Source: Micractinium sp. NFX-FRZ
Taxonomy: Eukaryota > Chlorophyta > Trebouxiophyceae > Chlorellales > Chlorellaceae
NCBI GenBank assembly: GCA_029339195.1
Contig: JAPTJF010000191.1
Coordinates: forward strand, 43,429-107,428
Length of the DNA stretch: 64,000 nt
Reading direction: 5' to 3'
Part shown: piece after piece, positions 21,501 through 32,400 of the stretch
Layout: every line of letters begins with the position of its first letter
Position numbering within the stretch: the first letter of the stretch is position 1
Made by a program: the position numbers and the translations under genes
Notes under the pieces: model-generated
What the model saw: only the letters and a program-made list of their open reading frames with translations
What the model was told of the DNA's origin: nothing
Database searches by the model: none

Positions 21501-23505
21501 CCTCTTCCCTGCCTCAATTGCCTGGTGCCCGCTCCATTTTTCCGGCAGCCCCGCGCCGCACGGCCCCTCCTCCTCCTTCCACCGCTTACTTACCCCTGCC
21601 CTTCTCTTCACAAACAACTGCCCGCCAGGTGTACTTCTTTGGTGGCACCGCTCCGCATGGCCCTCCACCTCCAACCGCTCGCTTGCTTACCCCTGCCCTC
21701 CTCCTCACAAACAACTGCCCGCCAGGTCTACTTTTTTGGTGGCATCGCGCTGGGCGGCTCCTGCGCCAGCCTGGCAGTGTTGGACTGCCACACGTGGACC
21801 TTCAGGTGGGCTCAGCCAGCTGGGTGGTGTAAGGGGGTTAACCCTGGTGCATTCTGTTGTTTGTTTTTTTGCTTGCTAGTTGTTGTTCGCAATGCCTGGG
21901 GGTACCCCCGCATGAAACGCCTCCCGGTGTCCAGCCCACCGCCTGCCGCCCAGCCCTCGCCCCACTGCCCCTGCGCCCCGCCCACCGTGCTTGCAGCCGC
22001 CCCGCCACGTCGGGCGAGCCTCCCCCCGCCCGCTGCGGCCACTCGTCGTGCGTCTACGGCGGCCGCCTGTGGGTGGTGGGCGGCGGCAGCGGGCACGACC
22101 TCCTGAGAAGCGGGCGTGACTTGGGGGACGTGTACTGCCTGGACCTGGCCACCCTGGTGAGGCGTACTGCACTGCCTGTACTTCCCTGCGTTGCTGATGT
22201 GTGTGTGTGTGTGTGTGCTGCCTGGACCTGGCCACCCTGGGGAGGCATACTGCACTGCCTGTGCTGCCCTGCTTTGCTGGGGTGTGTGTGCGTGTGTGAG
22301 ACTGGAGGCGGGGGCAGAAGGAGAAGATGTTTGAGCAAGCCTGTGTGTGTGTGTGTATGTTACAGTTGGTATTGGTGTGTGTGTGTTATAGTTGGCATTC
22401 GTGTGTGTACTGCCTGGACCTGGCCACCCTGGGGAGGCTGTACTGCCTGGGTGCTCCCTCGGCAGAGTCAAGGTCCTGCTGTCAAGGGGGTACAGCGTCT
22501 GAACGGCACCCTTGCGCGCAGCTGCCTGGGTTTCACTCGCCCAGGGGGCCTTCCAAACCAACGCGCCTGTACCGCCCCGCCGCCCTGCCCCCCCGCAGGA
22601 GTGGGCGCGCGCGACGGTGCCCGCGGGCCCGCTGTGCGCCGGCAAGTGCCACAGCTCCGCCCTGCTTGGCTCCCGCCTCCTCCTCTTTGCCGGCTCCATG
22701 CCCACCTGCGCTGAGCTGGCATATCTGGACCTGGACAGCATGCGCTGGGGGGCGCCTGCCCGCGTGCTGGGCCCGCCCCCTGACGACCGCATGTCGGCGA
22801 CGGCGGTGCTGGCGGGGGAGGAGGTGCTTGTGTTTGGTGGCTACACCTTCCAAGGAGAGGCAAGTGTGCTGTGGGTGGGCTGGGGTGGGGCGGGGTGGGG
22901 TTTGGGGCAGCTGGCGAGGTGGGGGCACGTGGCAAGGCCCTGCGATGCCTGCGCCCAGCCCAGCGCAGCCCAGCCCACCTCAGGGCCGCGTTGCATACTG
23001 TTATTCTTTCCTCTCCCCCCTCTGCTTGGGTGGGCAACACGGCTTCCATGTTGTCCCGCCTCACGCTGCTGCCCGGAGGCGCGGAGGGGCGCCTGCAACC
23101 CACTGTGCCTGCAACCACCATTGCCATCAAGAGCTATGGCCAAAGCTGCAGCCTCCTATCAACCAACCATGCAGGTGGGCGACTTGCACCGCCTCAAGCT
23201 GCTGCCCTCCCCGGGAGATGAGCAGGCCCGGGCCTATGTGCAGGTGCGCTGCCCCAACCCGTACTGTAGTACTGCCCAACTGCTAGCAGCCCCAGCCACT
23301 GTGTGCACCCTGCTGCCGCGTGCTGTTTCGCCACCTGTTTCTTTTCTCTTTTAGCACATGTGCTGCCACTGCTAAATAGACGGAGCAAGGTGTGCTTGGT
23401 GCTGGTGCCAGCAGCTCACAGCCCTCCCATCACCATCGCCCATCTGGTGCACAGGTGTCGGCAAGCGGCCGCACGGTGCGGCGCTGGAGCTCGTTCTGGG
23501 GGTGA
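18598..23505 (+). CDS. F-box/kelch-repeat protein
   Basis: Probable substrate receptor of an SCF ubiquitin ligase. Nine exons fit in phase: 18598-18663, 19092-19658, 20050-20392, 20812-21173, 21726-21805, 21997-22156, 22599-22859, 23175-23243 and 23455-23505, giving 652 aa. The N-terminus is F-box-like (residues 3-50: LHVLRSLDAPSVLALGSCSR, then EWRQLTSDEGLWRHLC). About six kelch motifs follow, each with the G-G/W pattern: MLLHGGFGGGILSDLHIL, VAVLFGGMAAGGY, KVYFFGGIALGGS, LWVVGGGSGHD with DVYCLDLATLEW, LLLFAGSMPTCAELAYLDLD and VLVFGGYTFQGEVGDLHRLK. A Gly tract and an acidic Ser/Asp/Glu run (about residues 250-325) interrupt the repeats. Exon 4 could start at 20785 instead. The intron after 22859 uses a GC donor (GAG|gcaagt). 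Introns 4 and 6 hold dead copies of exon edges. Target unknown. Confidence 0.82.
21533..21725 (+). repeat. Tandem copies of the kelch-gene exon 5 acceptor region
   Basis: Cccgccag followed by GTGTACTTCTTTGGTGGCAC at 21629 copies the true exon 5 start at 21726 (GTCTACTTTTTTGGTGGCAT), with the same upstream intron sequence (cttcacaaacaactgcccgc). The unit is 97 bp. A third, more worn copy begins near 21533. Confidence 0.85.
22218..22438 (+). pseudogene. Two copies of kelch-gene exon 6 end with inactivated donors
   Basis: The true exon 6 ends TACTGCCTGGACCTGGCCAC, CCTG|gtgagg at 22156. Copies at 22218-22246 and 22409-22438 repeat it almost exactly, but in both the donor GTGAGG reads GGGAGG, which abolishes the GT. 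Confidence 0.88.
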
Positions 23506-24151
23506 AGGCGCTGCCTCCGACTGGCAGCAGGCGGCCAGCGCTCTTTCTGGTGGTGGGGCGCTACGCACGGCTGGCTGGGAGCGGTCCGGCTACAACTGGC
23601 GGCGAGGGCGCTGCGCCCGGCCGGCTTGAGCGGCAGCGAAGCTCGCGTTGTATTGCGTACCTTGTTGCTTTATCGCGCATTGCTTCCTGTATTATATGTA
23701 TGTTGCCCCGCGGTGGGGCAGATGCATGCTTCCCTTTTGCTTCTGGCCCCTGTAATACTGCAAATGTTTGCGTGGCCCGAGGGGGGAAGGAGGGGGCCTG
23801 GGCGGCGGCCGCTCTCTGGCAGCGACAGTACCAAACTAGATACTGCGGCAAGGATGATACGTTCTCCAGAGCCCCTCTGGATGGCATCGCATCCCGCATT
23901 CTGCCTAAACTGCGTGAGGCAAACCGCGAAGAGGGTTCCAGAGTCTCCCCGCGCCTCTGTCCAGAACCGGCTTCTGCCAGGCAAGGGCAACCCAGCGTAC
24001 TCTTCGCAGTTCCCTATATTTTGTGAGTAGCATGTTCTAGTCCCCCGCAAAAACGCGACACCAGCACACTGTTGCCGCAACCCCTTTGCGGCGCTTGGCG
24101 CCTCTGCTGCTGTGGCGCCCTCACCCAACGTCCTCGCGGCGCGCAGCTCTC
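23506..24151. other. Kelch-gene 3' UTR and spacer
   Basis: No supported gene. A TGTAA motif lies at 23751. Confidence 0.4.
23751..23755 (+). terminator. Candidate polyadenylation signal TGTAA (kelch gene)
   Basis: TGTAA 246 bases after the kelch-gene stop codon. Confidence 0.45.
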
Positions 24152-25373
24152 ATGGCAACCATGCAGAAGCAGCAGCAGACGCCTGCGCCACCGGTCTGGC
24201 CTGGGTGGGGCGGGGCGCCGGCGGCAGTGCCCCTCTGGGCCGCCCAGCCGCCACAGCAGCAGCAGCAGCAGCAGCCCAGGCAGTTGAAGCGGCTGCGGCC
24301 AGAGGAGGAGGATCACTTGCTGCAGCAGCACCAGCAACAGCAGCGTGTTACTGCCAGCGAGCAAGCAGACGCGCCGCCAGCCCAGCGCCGGCGATTGGAC
24401 GGCAGCTGCAGCGCCTGGTCCCTGCCACCGCTGGCGGCGCAGCAGCAGCAGCAGCAGCCCTCGGCCCCACTGTCGCATCCACAACCGCTGCCATTGCAGC
24501 AGCAGCAGCAGCAGCCCATACAGCCTGCAGACATTGAGCTTCAAAGTGCAGACAGCTGGAGCCAGGAGGATGCTGACCTGGCATGTGACCTCTCTGACAG
24601 CAGTGCACTTGCTGGCCAGATGGCAGAGCAGGGGCCAGAACGGCAGAGGCGGCGCAGCGGGGGCTCCGAGTATCGTCTGATGCTGCCCACCCCGCTGCCG
24701 CCGGCGCTGCAGCTGGGCCCGCTGCCGCCGCCAGCCTGGCAGGTGCTGCCGCCAGCTCACCCCGCCAGCCTGGCCTACGCTGTGGTCCCCTACTCGCCAC
24801 AGGCCCCGCTGGCTGCGCTGGCGGGGTGCGCAGCTGAGGGCGGCGGCAACAACGGCACGGCGCAGCAGCAGAGAGCGGCGGCGGCGGCGGCGGCAGCGGG
24901 CGGGCAGACTTTTCTTAGCCCGCAAGGGAGGCGCCTGCAGCTGACCTTTGATCACGAGCGCCCCCTGCCAGGTGCGACATGGCCCCAGCAGCTGCCTGAG
25001 GGAGGGCTTGCCCCAATCCTGGCGTGTGCCGGCTGCCCCTAAGGTGGGGTGTGCACCGTCAGGCGCTGCCGGCATGCGTCGGGTTTCCCCTGTGCTGCTG
25101 CAGCCTGTTGTGCTGCACATGCGCAGGGGGGCTGGCTTGCGTGGGCTTGGTGCGCCTAAATTGCTCGCCTCTTGCCCAGTCATTGCCCATGCCTTGCTGT
25201 TGGGTACAGCACATGGTGGTGTTTTTACACCGCCCTTGGTCCCGCCCCCGCCCCTCCCTCTGGCACCGCCCGCAGGCCTGGCCTCACCAGCGCCGTCAAA
25301 CATTGTTGCGGCGCCCACATTTCTCATAGAGGAGTTACCCCGGGTGGGCAGCGCAGAGGCAATGGAGGAGTGA
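24152..25373 (+). CDS. Glutamine-rich low-complexity protein
   Basis: I do not recognise a domain. Two exons (24152-24971 and 25276-25373) join in phase to 305 aa, starting MATMQKQQQTPAPP. The protein has several polyglutamine runs, small basic patches (QLKRLRPEEE, AQRRRLDG) that could serve as nuclear signals, an acidic Ser/Asp stretch (DADLACDLSDSS), a Pro/Ala-rich centre and a polyalanine run. The best-ordered stretch is the end: FLSPQGRRLQLTFDHERPLP, with TFLIEELPRVG from exon 2. Composition suggests a nuclear regulatory or scaffold protein, but that is inference from composition only. An upstream in-frame extension to 24086 lacks an ATG. Confidence 0.6.
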
Positions 25374-26458
25374 GCAGTGTGCCAGCCTGGCCGCCAGGTT
25401 GGCGGTTGGGCTTCTCGCACTGTGCGGGGCCCGTGTGGCCTGCTGGCCGCACCCTGCGCCACCTTGGGGTAACCGTGTGCACCTCCCAGGCCCCTGTTTA
25501 GGCAACCAGAAAGCCCCAGGGCGTTTCTACTGTAGTCCGCACCATGAGCCGCATCCTCGTGTCCTCACATCCCAGGCCCTCACCTTATGATCCCACACCT
25601 GCCTGGCTTCCCCTGCTGTCCCCCTGTTCATGTGCACTCTGTCCCAGAACGCCGCCCCCCAACAAATGCAAACCTCTGAACAACACATTGTCAAAGTCCC
25701 TTCCTCTCCGCCTCTGAAAGCGCTCCTGCTGTCCCAACAATCTTTCCCACCAACCTCTCCCAGTGTCCCGCTGGCCGGGTGTGCTGCCCACTGAAGCCTG
25801 CCAGGTGGTTCCCTGGCAGACCTCCGCTGCTCCTGTGTCCTGGCCCATCTCCCATCGTCCCGGACTGCGCTGTCTGCCCATGATTGCTCACCCTGTGCTG
25901 CGAGTCGCTGCCCTGGCGTACTAGCGGGCTCCTCCCTGGCATGTGAAACGCCCTTTCAACAGGTGCCATTTCGGGCTCGCAGCATGCACGTGTCGTGGGC
26001 TGCGCAGGTGCCGGTGTGAGGTGGCTGGATGGCTGGCATGCTTCAGAAGCACACCCACAGGGTATGTTGGGCCAAAGGATGGCATCACAGCATTTGCATG
26101 CTAAGTAATGGTTTCGAATGAATTTCCAACAGCTCGGTGCTCAGGAATGGTTGCATGCTGCCTGCAGGCCGTGCTGCGCAGGTGCTCCTCGTGGGCCTCC
26201 GCAGGCGCAAGCGCCGTGCTGGCCCCCTGGGCTCCTGAGGGGGGGTGCTACAGGTCGGCAGTGCCCTGCACCACAGGTCTTCCTGCATGCATCCGAATTG
26301 CCATTGGGAGGGGCCAAATGGACACGCCAGGGCATGGTACAGTGCAACGGGCAGTGCGACAGCTGGCCGGCCAAAACCCTAGGCACCAGAGGCGGAGGCC
26401 TGCTTGCGAGCGAAAGCGCGCAGCGCCTCTCTCATTCCCGTCCGCTTCCTGTTCCACC
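25374..26458. other. Intergenic region, about 1.1 kb
   Basis: I see no supported gene. It should contain the 3' UTR of the Gln-rich gene and the promoter of AGXT2. Open frames on the minus strand (25585-25969) overlap one another and have no domain. Confidence 0.4.
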
Positions 26459-29400
26459 ATGCTCAGGCGGCAGGCCGTGCGAGCGCTGCGCCTGGGGGCC
26501 GCGGGCCTTGAGCAGCGGCCCGTCTCAGCGTTCGGGCCCAATCCTGCGATCGGATGCCTGTCGCGCGGTTGGTCCAGCCAGGCAGCAGAGGCACCCGCCG
26601 AGGCCCCCACGCTGCCACCCTTCGACTATGTGCCCCCGATTTACACCGGACCCTCCAAGGAGGAGGTGCTGCACCTGCGCAAGAAATACCTGAGCCCGGG
26701 TGAGCAAATTTTCGCGTCACAGGGACCGTCCGACAGCGCTGGCACTGGGGCGGCGGCGGAGGTTGGCGGCAGCGGGCGCCGCCTGCTGCTTCGCCTCCCA
26801 CGCGCAGCACAGCGCTGCCCGCCGCTGCCTGTGCTGATGCCCGCCCTGGGACAGACTGGGAAGAGCTCAGCAGGGCTGTTGGTTGCCGATTGGCTGCCTT
26901 TCAGGGGGATGATGCTTGCCCTGCTAGGCCCCATGCTCTGCTCAACCCGGTTGGTTGCCTTGCCGCCCCCGACTTGCGGCACACCCTTCCTGTCTGCCTG
27001 CAGCCATCTTCCACCATTTCAAGCACCCAGGTGAGCTGATAAACCCAGCAGCCTGCCTGCTGCACACTCAGCCTGCTTCCGCACTTGCCCAGGGCTCCAG
27101 GGGCCGCGCGTTCAATGCGGCTGCCTGCGTGCCCCTGCGTGTTGCGGGCAACCGGGTGTGTCACTGTTTCCTAGTGCTTTGCTCATCAACCGCCTGAACC
27201 TCCTCCCGACCGACTTTGGAGGTTGATGTTTGCTGCTGCCATGATGATTATAGAGAGCACACCGCAGCCCCTGCAGGAGGCCGATTCACGCAGCCTGCCT
27301 GCCTGCCTGCCTGACGGACAGACGGACAGACAGACTGACTCAGTGGCCTGGCCCTGCCGCGCGACACGCATGCTGTGCTGTGCTGTGCTGTGCTGTGCAG
27401 TGATGATCACCGACGGCAAGATGCAGTACCTGTTTGACGAGACGGGCAAGCGGTACCTGGATGTGAGCACCCTTAAGTTGCTGCTGCCGGGTTTTGATGC
27501 GGAGGGGCGCGGTGCGCAGGGTTGGGCACTAGGTTGGATGTGAGCACCTTGAGTTGCAGCTTCCGGGTTTTGCTGCAGAGCGCCAGGGTGTCGCGGGGCT
27601 GGACATGATATTGGGTGCGAGTGAGCGCGTCCTGCTGCTGCTGGGGTGCTTGGGAGGTCGGAGGCACGCAAGGCGGGAGGCAGGGCTGTGGGGTGCTGCG
27701 GACGGCCGGGTGCTTCCGGGACCTGCGTCCAACCACCACTCACTCTCTACCAGGCACCCATGCCAAGGCCTTTTGACGGCAAATCGTCAGCGTGGGGCGG
27801 TGCCACACCCAGCTCCCGTGCCCTCTCACACTGGCCCCCTGCTGCTCTCACATCCGACGTGCTCTCACCCACACGTGCCAGGCCTTTGGCGGCATCGTCA
27901 CCGTCAGCGTGGGCCACTGCCACCCCGAGGTGAACGCCGCCGTCATCGAGCAGACGCAGCGCCTGCAGGTGCGGGCCCCATGGATGGGCGGGGTAGGGGG
28001 CGGTAGCAGCAGGGAGACAGTCAAACACGGTGGGGTAGGGGGCGGTAGCAGCAGGGAGACAGTCGAACACCCAGAGGGGCATGCAGGCGCCCCTGAGCGG
28101 GCGCAGCGCCTGCATGTGAGGCGCCGCCACGCCTCGCCTGGGTGGGTTAAGGGGGAGGTAGCAGCAGCAGGGAAGCTGTCACCCACCCAGAGGGGAACGC
28201 ACACGCCCCACTGAGCCGACGGTGGGCCTGCAGGTTTCCCTAGGCCTGCCCGCATGCCAGCCTGCTTGCCAGCCTGCCTGCTTGCCTGCTGGCCTGCAGC
28301 GTGGCGGTGCAGCGGTCGTGATTCGTTGGGCGGCCTGCAGCACGCTGGCGAAGCCTGACCCGCCTCCCTGCAGCCAGCCCCACCATTATCACCCCCCCCC
28401 CCCCCCTGCACATGCCCCACCCCACCGTGCATTCGACGCCCTCCCAACCGTTTCTCCCTTGCAGCACACGACCACCATCTACCTGAACCACCGCATCGCC
28501 TAGTGTTCCAAGGAGCTGACCTACACCAGCGCCTCCCCTGTGACCGTCACAGAACCATGCATCACACGCCCTCCCCTCCCTTGCAGCACACGACCACGAT
28601 CTACCTGAACCACCAGATTGCCGAATATGCCAAGGAGCTGACCGACAAGATGCCCGGGGACCTGAAGGTCGCCTACTTTGTCAACAGCGGCAGGTGGGGG
28701 CAGGGGAACGCGCACACGAGGCGGGGGTGGGGAGGGGTGTGCGACACAGTGATGGGCAGGTGCTGTGGTGGGGCAAGGTGCCCTGAGACCCGAAGGCCGA
28801 CGACATGGCGGTGCGCAATGCCCGCCTGGCGTCCAGTTCTGGAGCTGCTCCCTGCCGAGCTACTCTCTGTGTGTGTGTGTGTGTGTGTTGCTCCGTCTTT
28901 ACGCAGCGAGGCCAACAACCGGCAGCGACGACGATGGCTCACCTGGCCAACCGTTTCGGATGCACTCCCACTTTTTTTCACAAAACCGTGCAGCGCTCCC
29001 GCGCTGTGCCACGAGTCCCCTGTTCCAACCAAACCATGTGTGTGCTGCTCCCTCCCTCCCCTCATGTGCAGCGAGGCTAATGACATGGCGATGATGATGG
29101 CCCGCCTGGCCACCGGAAGCCACGACATCATCACGCTGCGCAATGCATACCACGGCCTGTCGGGTGCGCCTGCCCTGCTTGCCTCCCAAGCGCTGCCTGC
29201 TGCTCTTCCCAGCATGCTCTGCCATGTCTCTGTCACCTCCCAGAGGGTCCTCACGCCGCGCAGCGCATGGCGCCACGCTCTCAGGCGTGCCTTCCCTCTT
29301 TCTTGTGTGCTTGTTTGGTTGGCTTTGACACGGCAGCGCGCGCTTGCACCCTCCCTGTCCGGTCGCTTGTGCCCAGCTGCCTCTGCCCCCGCTCGCCCGC

Positions 29401-32400
29401 TCTGCGCCAGAGCCCACCACGCCCACCACGGCTGCCACCGCTGCCCCCCGTTCTCACCGGCCCTGCTGCGCCCCTGCTGCGCTCTGCCTGCCTCACCGCC
29501 CCTTCTGTGCCCCTCCTGTCGCGGCCGCCCTTTGCCCTACCACCCATGCAGAGGCCACAATGGGCCTGCTGGGGCAGCACACGTGGAAGTACCCGGTGCC
29601 GCAGGTGGGCTTCTTATGCAGTGAATTGAACTTCAATGAGATTTCTAGTCGTTCTCATTATGAGGCATGCGCTCAATTGAAGCGGCGGGCTGGCCTCTGC
29701 CGACGGCTTTGCCAGCACATGCTCTGCGCCCGCCCGCCTGCCTGCCCGCCTGCCTGCCCGCCTGCGTGCGTAGTCGGCCCACGTGCATGCCCCGCCCTTG
29801 CCTGCCCTGCCCTCGTCGCCTCACTTGCCCGCCCACGCCTCACCCCGCCTGCCTCCCACCGTGCAGGGCGCCGGGGTGCACCACGCGCTCAACCCCAACC
29901 CGTACCGGGGCGTCTTTGGAAATGACGGCCCGGCCTACGCGCGGGACGTGGCCGACCTCATCCAGGCAGCCACGCCGGGTGGGTGGGCAGGCTAGCTGAC
30001 ACAGGAGGGGGTGGGGGTGGGGCGGCGGGGGACACATGCGCATGTGGCTGGGGACGTGGCTGGCCTCATCCAGGCGGCATGGCAGCAGATGCAGTAGCAG
30101 GAGGGGACAGCAGAATGCTGGAGAGAGCGTGTGTGTGTGGGGGGGGGGGGAGCACAATGTCGCCGATGTCATCGAGGCAGCCAGACCAGGTAGGAGTGCC
30201 CGACAGCAGGCCAGAGGAGCAGGGCAGCGAGGGTGTGGGAATGTACCACAGGCCATGTGGCCGGGGCTGTGGCCGACCTGATCCAAGTAGCCGCTTGTGC
30301 CTGTTGCCGCAAGGAACGCGCGTTCACTGCACGACCGCCTTTTTGGGGCTCGGCACCAACCTCTGGTACCCCTTCCCTGCTGTAGGGCGCGTGGCTGGCT
30401 TCATCCACGAGACGGTGCAGGGCGTGGGCGGCGCGGTGCCGCTGGCGGACGGCTACCTGCCCGAGGTCTACAAGGTCGGTGGCTGGGCTCTGACAAGGGT
30501 TCATTGCGGGTTTGACAAGGGTTCATCGCAAGATTCATTGCGGGTAAAAAGATGTAAAGCAAACAAGAGCAAAAGCAAGGGTCTGCTTATCCCGGGGCGC
30601 TTACCGGGGTTTGAGAGGCAGGTCCCGAAGCACCACTTGCTCACAGATGTTTTTGTAAAGCAAGGCACTTGGTGCTGCGCCCCGACACCCCGCCCACCTG
30701 CCCGCCCACCCCGGCCTGTCCTCTGTCCCCGCCCCTCTGCTCCCCTGCGCAGCTGGTGCGCGCGGCGGGCGGCGTGTGCATCGCTGACGAGGTGCAGACG
30801 GGCTTTGGGCGCACCGGTTCCGCCTACTGGGGCTTCCAGAACCAGGTGGGTGACTAGAGAAGAAAAGGGGAAGAGGAGGACAGGGAATGGAGATGCAGGG
30901 GAAGGGACGGGGAGGGAGAGGGAGGGAAGAGGGCACCGGCTGCATCCATTGCACTGGCTTTTGTAACGGTGCTGTTATAAAGGTGCTTTTATAACGGGGC
31001 GGTGAACAGGAGGGGGGCGGTGAGGGACGCGCGGGGTCCGCCTGCCAGAGCTTGCACAACCGGATTGGCCGGAGTGGTGATTTGAAGGATAGGGAGGGAT
31101 GGAGGGGCTGGGGAAGTGGAGCGGGCCTGCATCACCAGGTGATGCCACCTTTTCAACAACTTACAGCTCTCTGACTCACTGCACACTTCCGCCCGCACCC
31201 CTCTGCTACTACCTCGTCCTGTCAGCGCAGCCGTGACCATCGCCCACGTTCTGTGCATCCCGATCACACCTGCAGGGCGTCGTCCCCGACATTGTCACCA
31301 TGGCCAAGGGCATTGGCAACGGGCTGCCGCTGGCTGCCGTGGTCACCACCCCCGCCATCGCGCAGGTGCTGGCCCAGCGCCTGCACTTCAACACGTTTGG
31401 TGAGCGGGGGTTGGGTGTTTGGGGGCGCTGGGTAGTGGCGGCGGCAGCAGGGGGGCTCAACCCGGTGCTGCTTGCTGTGCTGCCGCGGCATGCTGTTTCC
31501 GTCCCCACACCCAAGCACCGGTGTTGTGCGCTGCTGGGCGCGCTGCGCTGCACCTCCCGCCAAACTCCCCACCATCGGTAACAAGCACCAACTTGGTCCC
31601 TCTGCACCCCACCCCACCCCACCCCACCCCAACTCTGCCCTCTCCCTGCAGGCGGCAACCCGGTGTCGTGCGCTGCCGGGCGTGCTGTGCTGCGCGTGAT
31701 TGACCAGGAAGGCCTGCAGCAGAACTGCGCAGATGTGGGCGGCTACCTGATGCTGAAGCTGAGGTGGGGGCAGGGGCTGGGCAGGTGGGGTGGCTGGGTT
31801 GGGCGGCATCGCATGCGGGTTGCTGCAGATCCGTGCCAACGTGTGCGGCTACATGGTAAGCTGCCCAAGCTGAGGCGGGGCCCGGACAGGGCCAGCCTGG
31901 CAAAAGGTATAATGGAGCAGGCAGGGCCAGCCCGGCGTGCGATCTGGCGTGATTCACAGCCACAGGAGGCGCCCGCTTTTTGGGCAGCAGGCAGCTCAAT
32001 CACACGACTGGCGGCAGCCTGCCACGCTGTCTGACCCTCCACCCGCTGCGCCCACGCTCGCCTGCTGTGTGCGCTGTGCAGGGCGCTGCACAGCAAGCAT
32101 AGCGTGATTGGGGACGTGCGCGGGCTGGGGCTGATGGTGGGGGTGGAACTCGTGAAGGATCGGGAGACAAAGGTGAGGGGGGATGGAGGGAGGGCAGGGG
32201 GGCAGAGGGAGGGAGGGGAGCAGGGCAGGAGGGGAGGCAGGAGGCAGGGAGGGAACGAGGGGAGGAGGGCAGAGGGGAAGAGGACTGAGGGATAAGAAAG
32301 TCAAGGTGTGTGAAGGGAGGCCAGCATGGGCTAACGAGGGGCAAGGTGTGCGTTTGCAAGAGCAAGGGAGGGATGTTGGGGGGAGGGGCCGGGTGTGTGA

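Noticed and set aside
24014..25462. 482-codon open frame on the minus strand with leucine runs
   Set aside because: The leucine runs are the antisense of CAG repeats coding polyglutamine in the plus-strand gene, and the frame has no recognisable domain.
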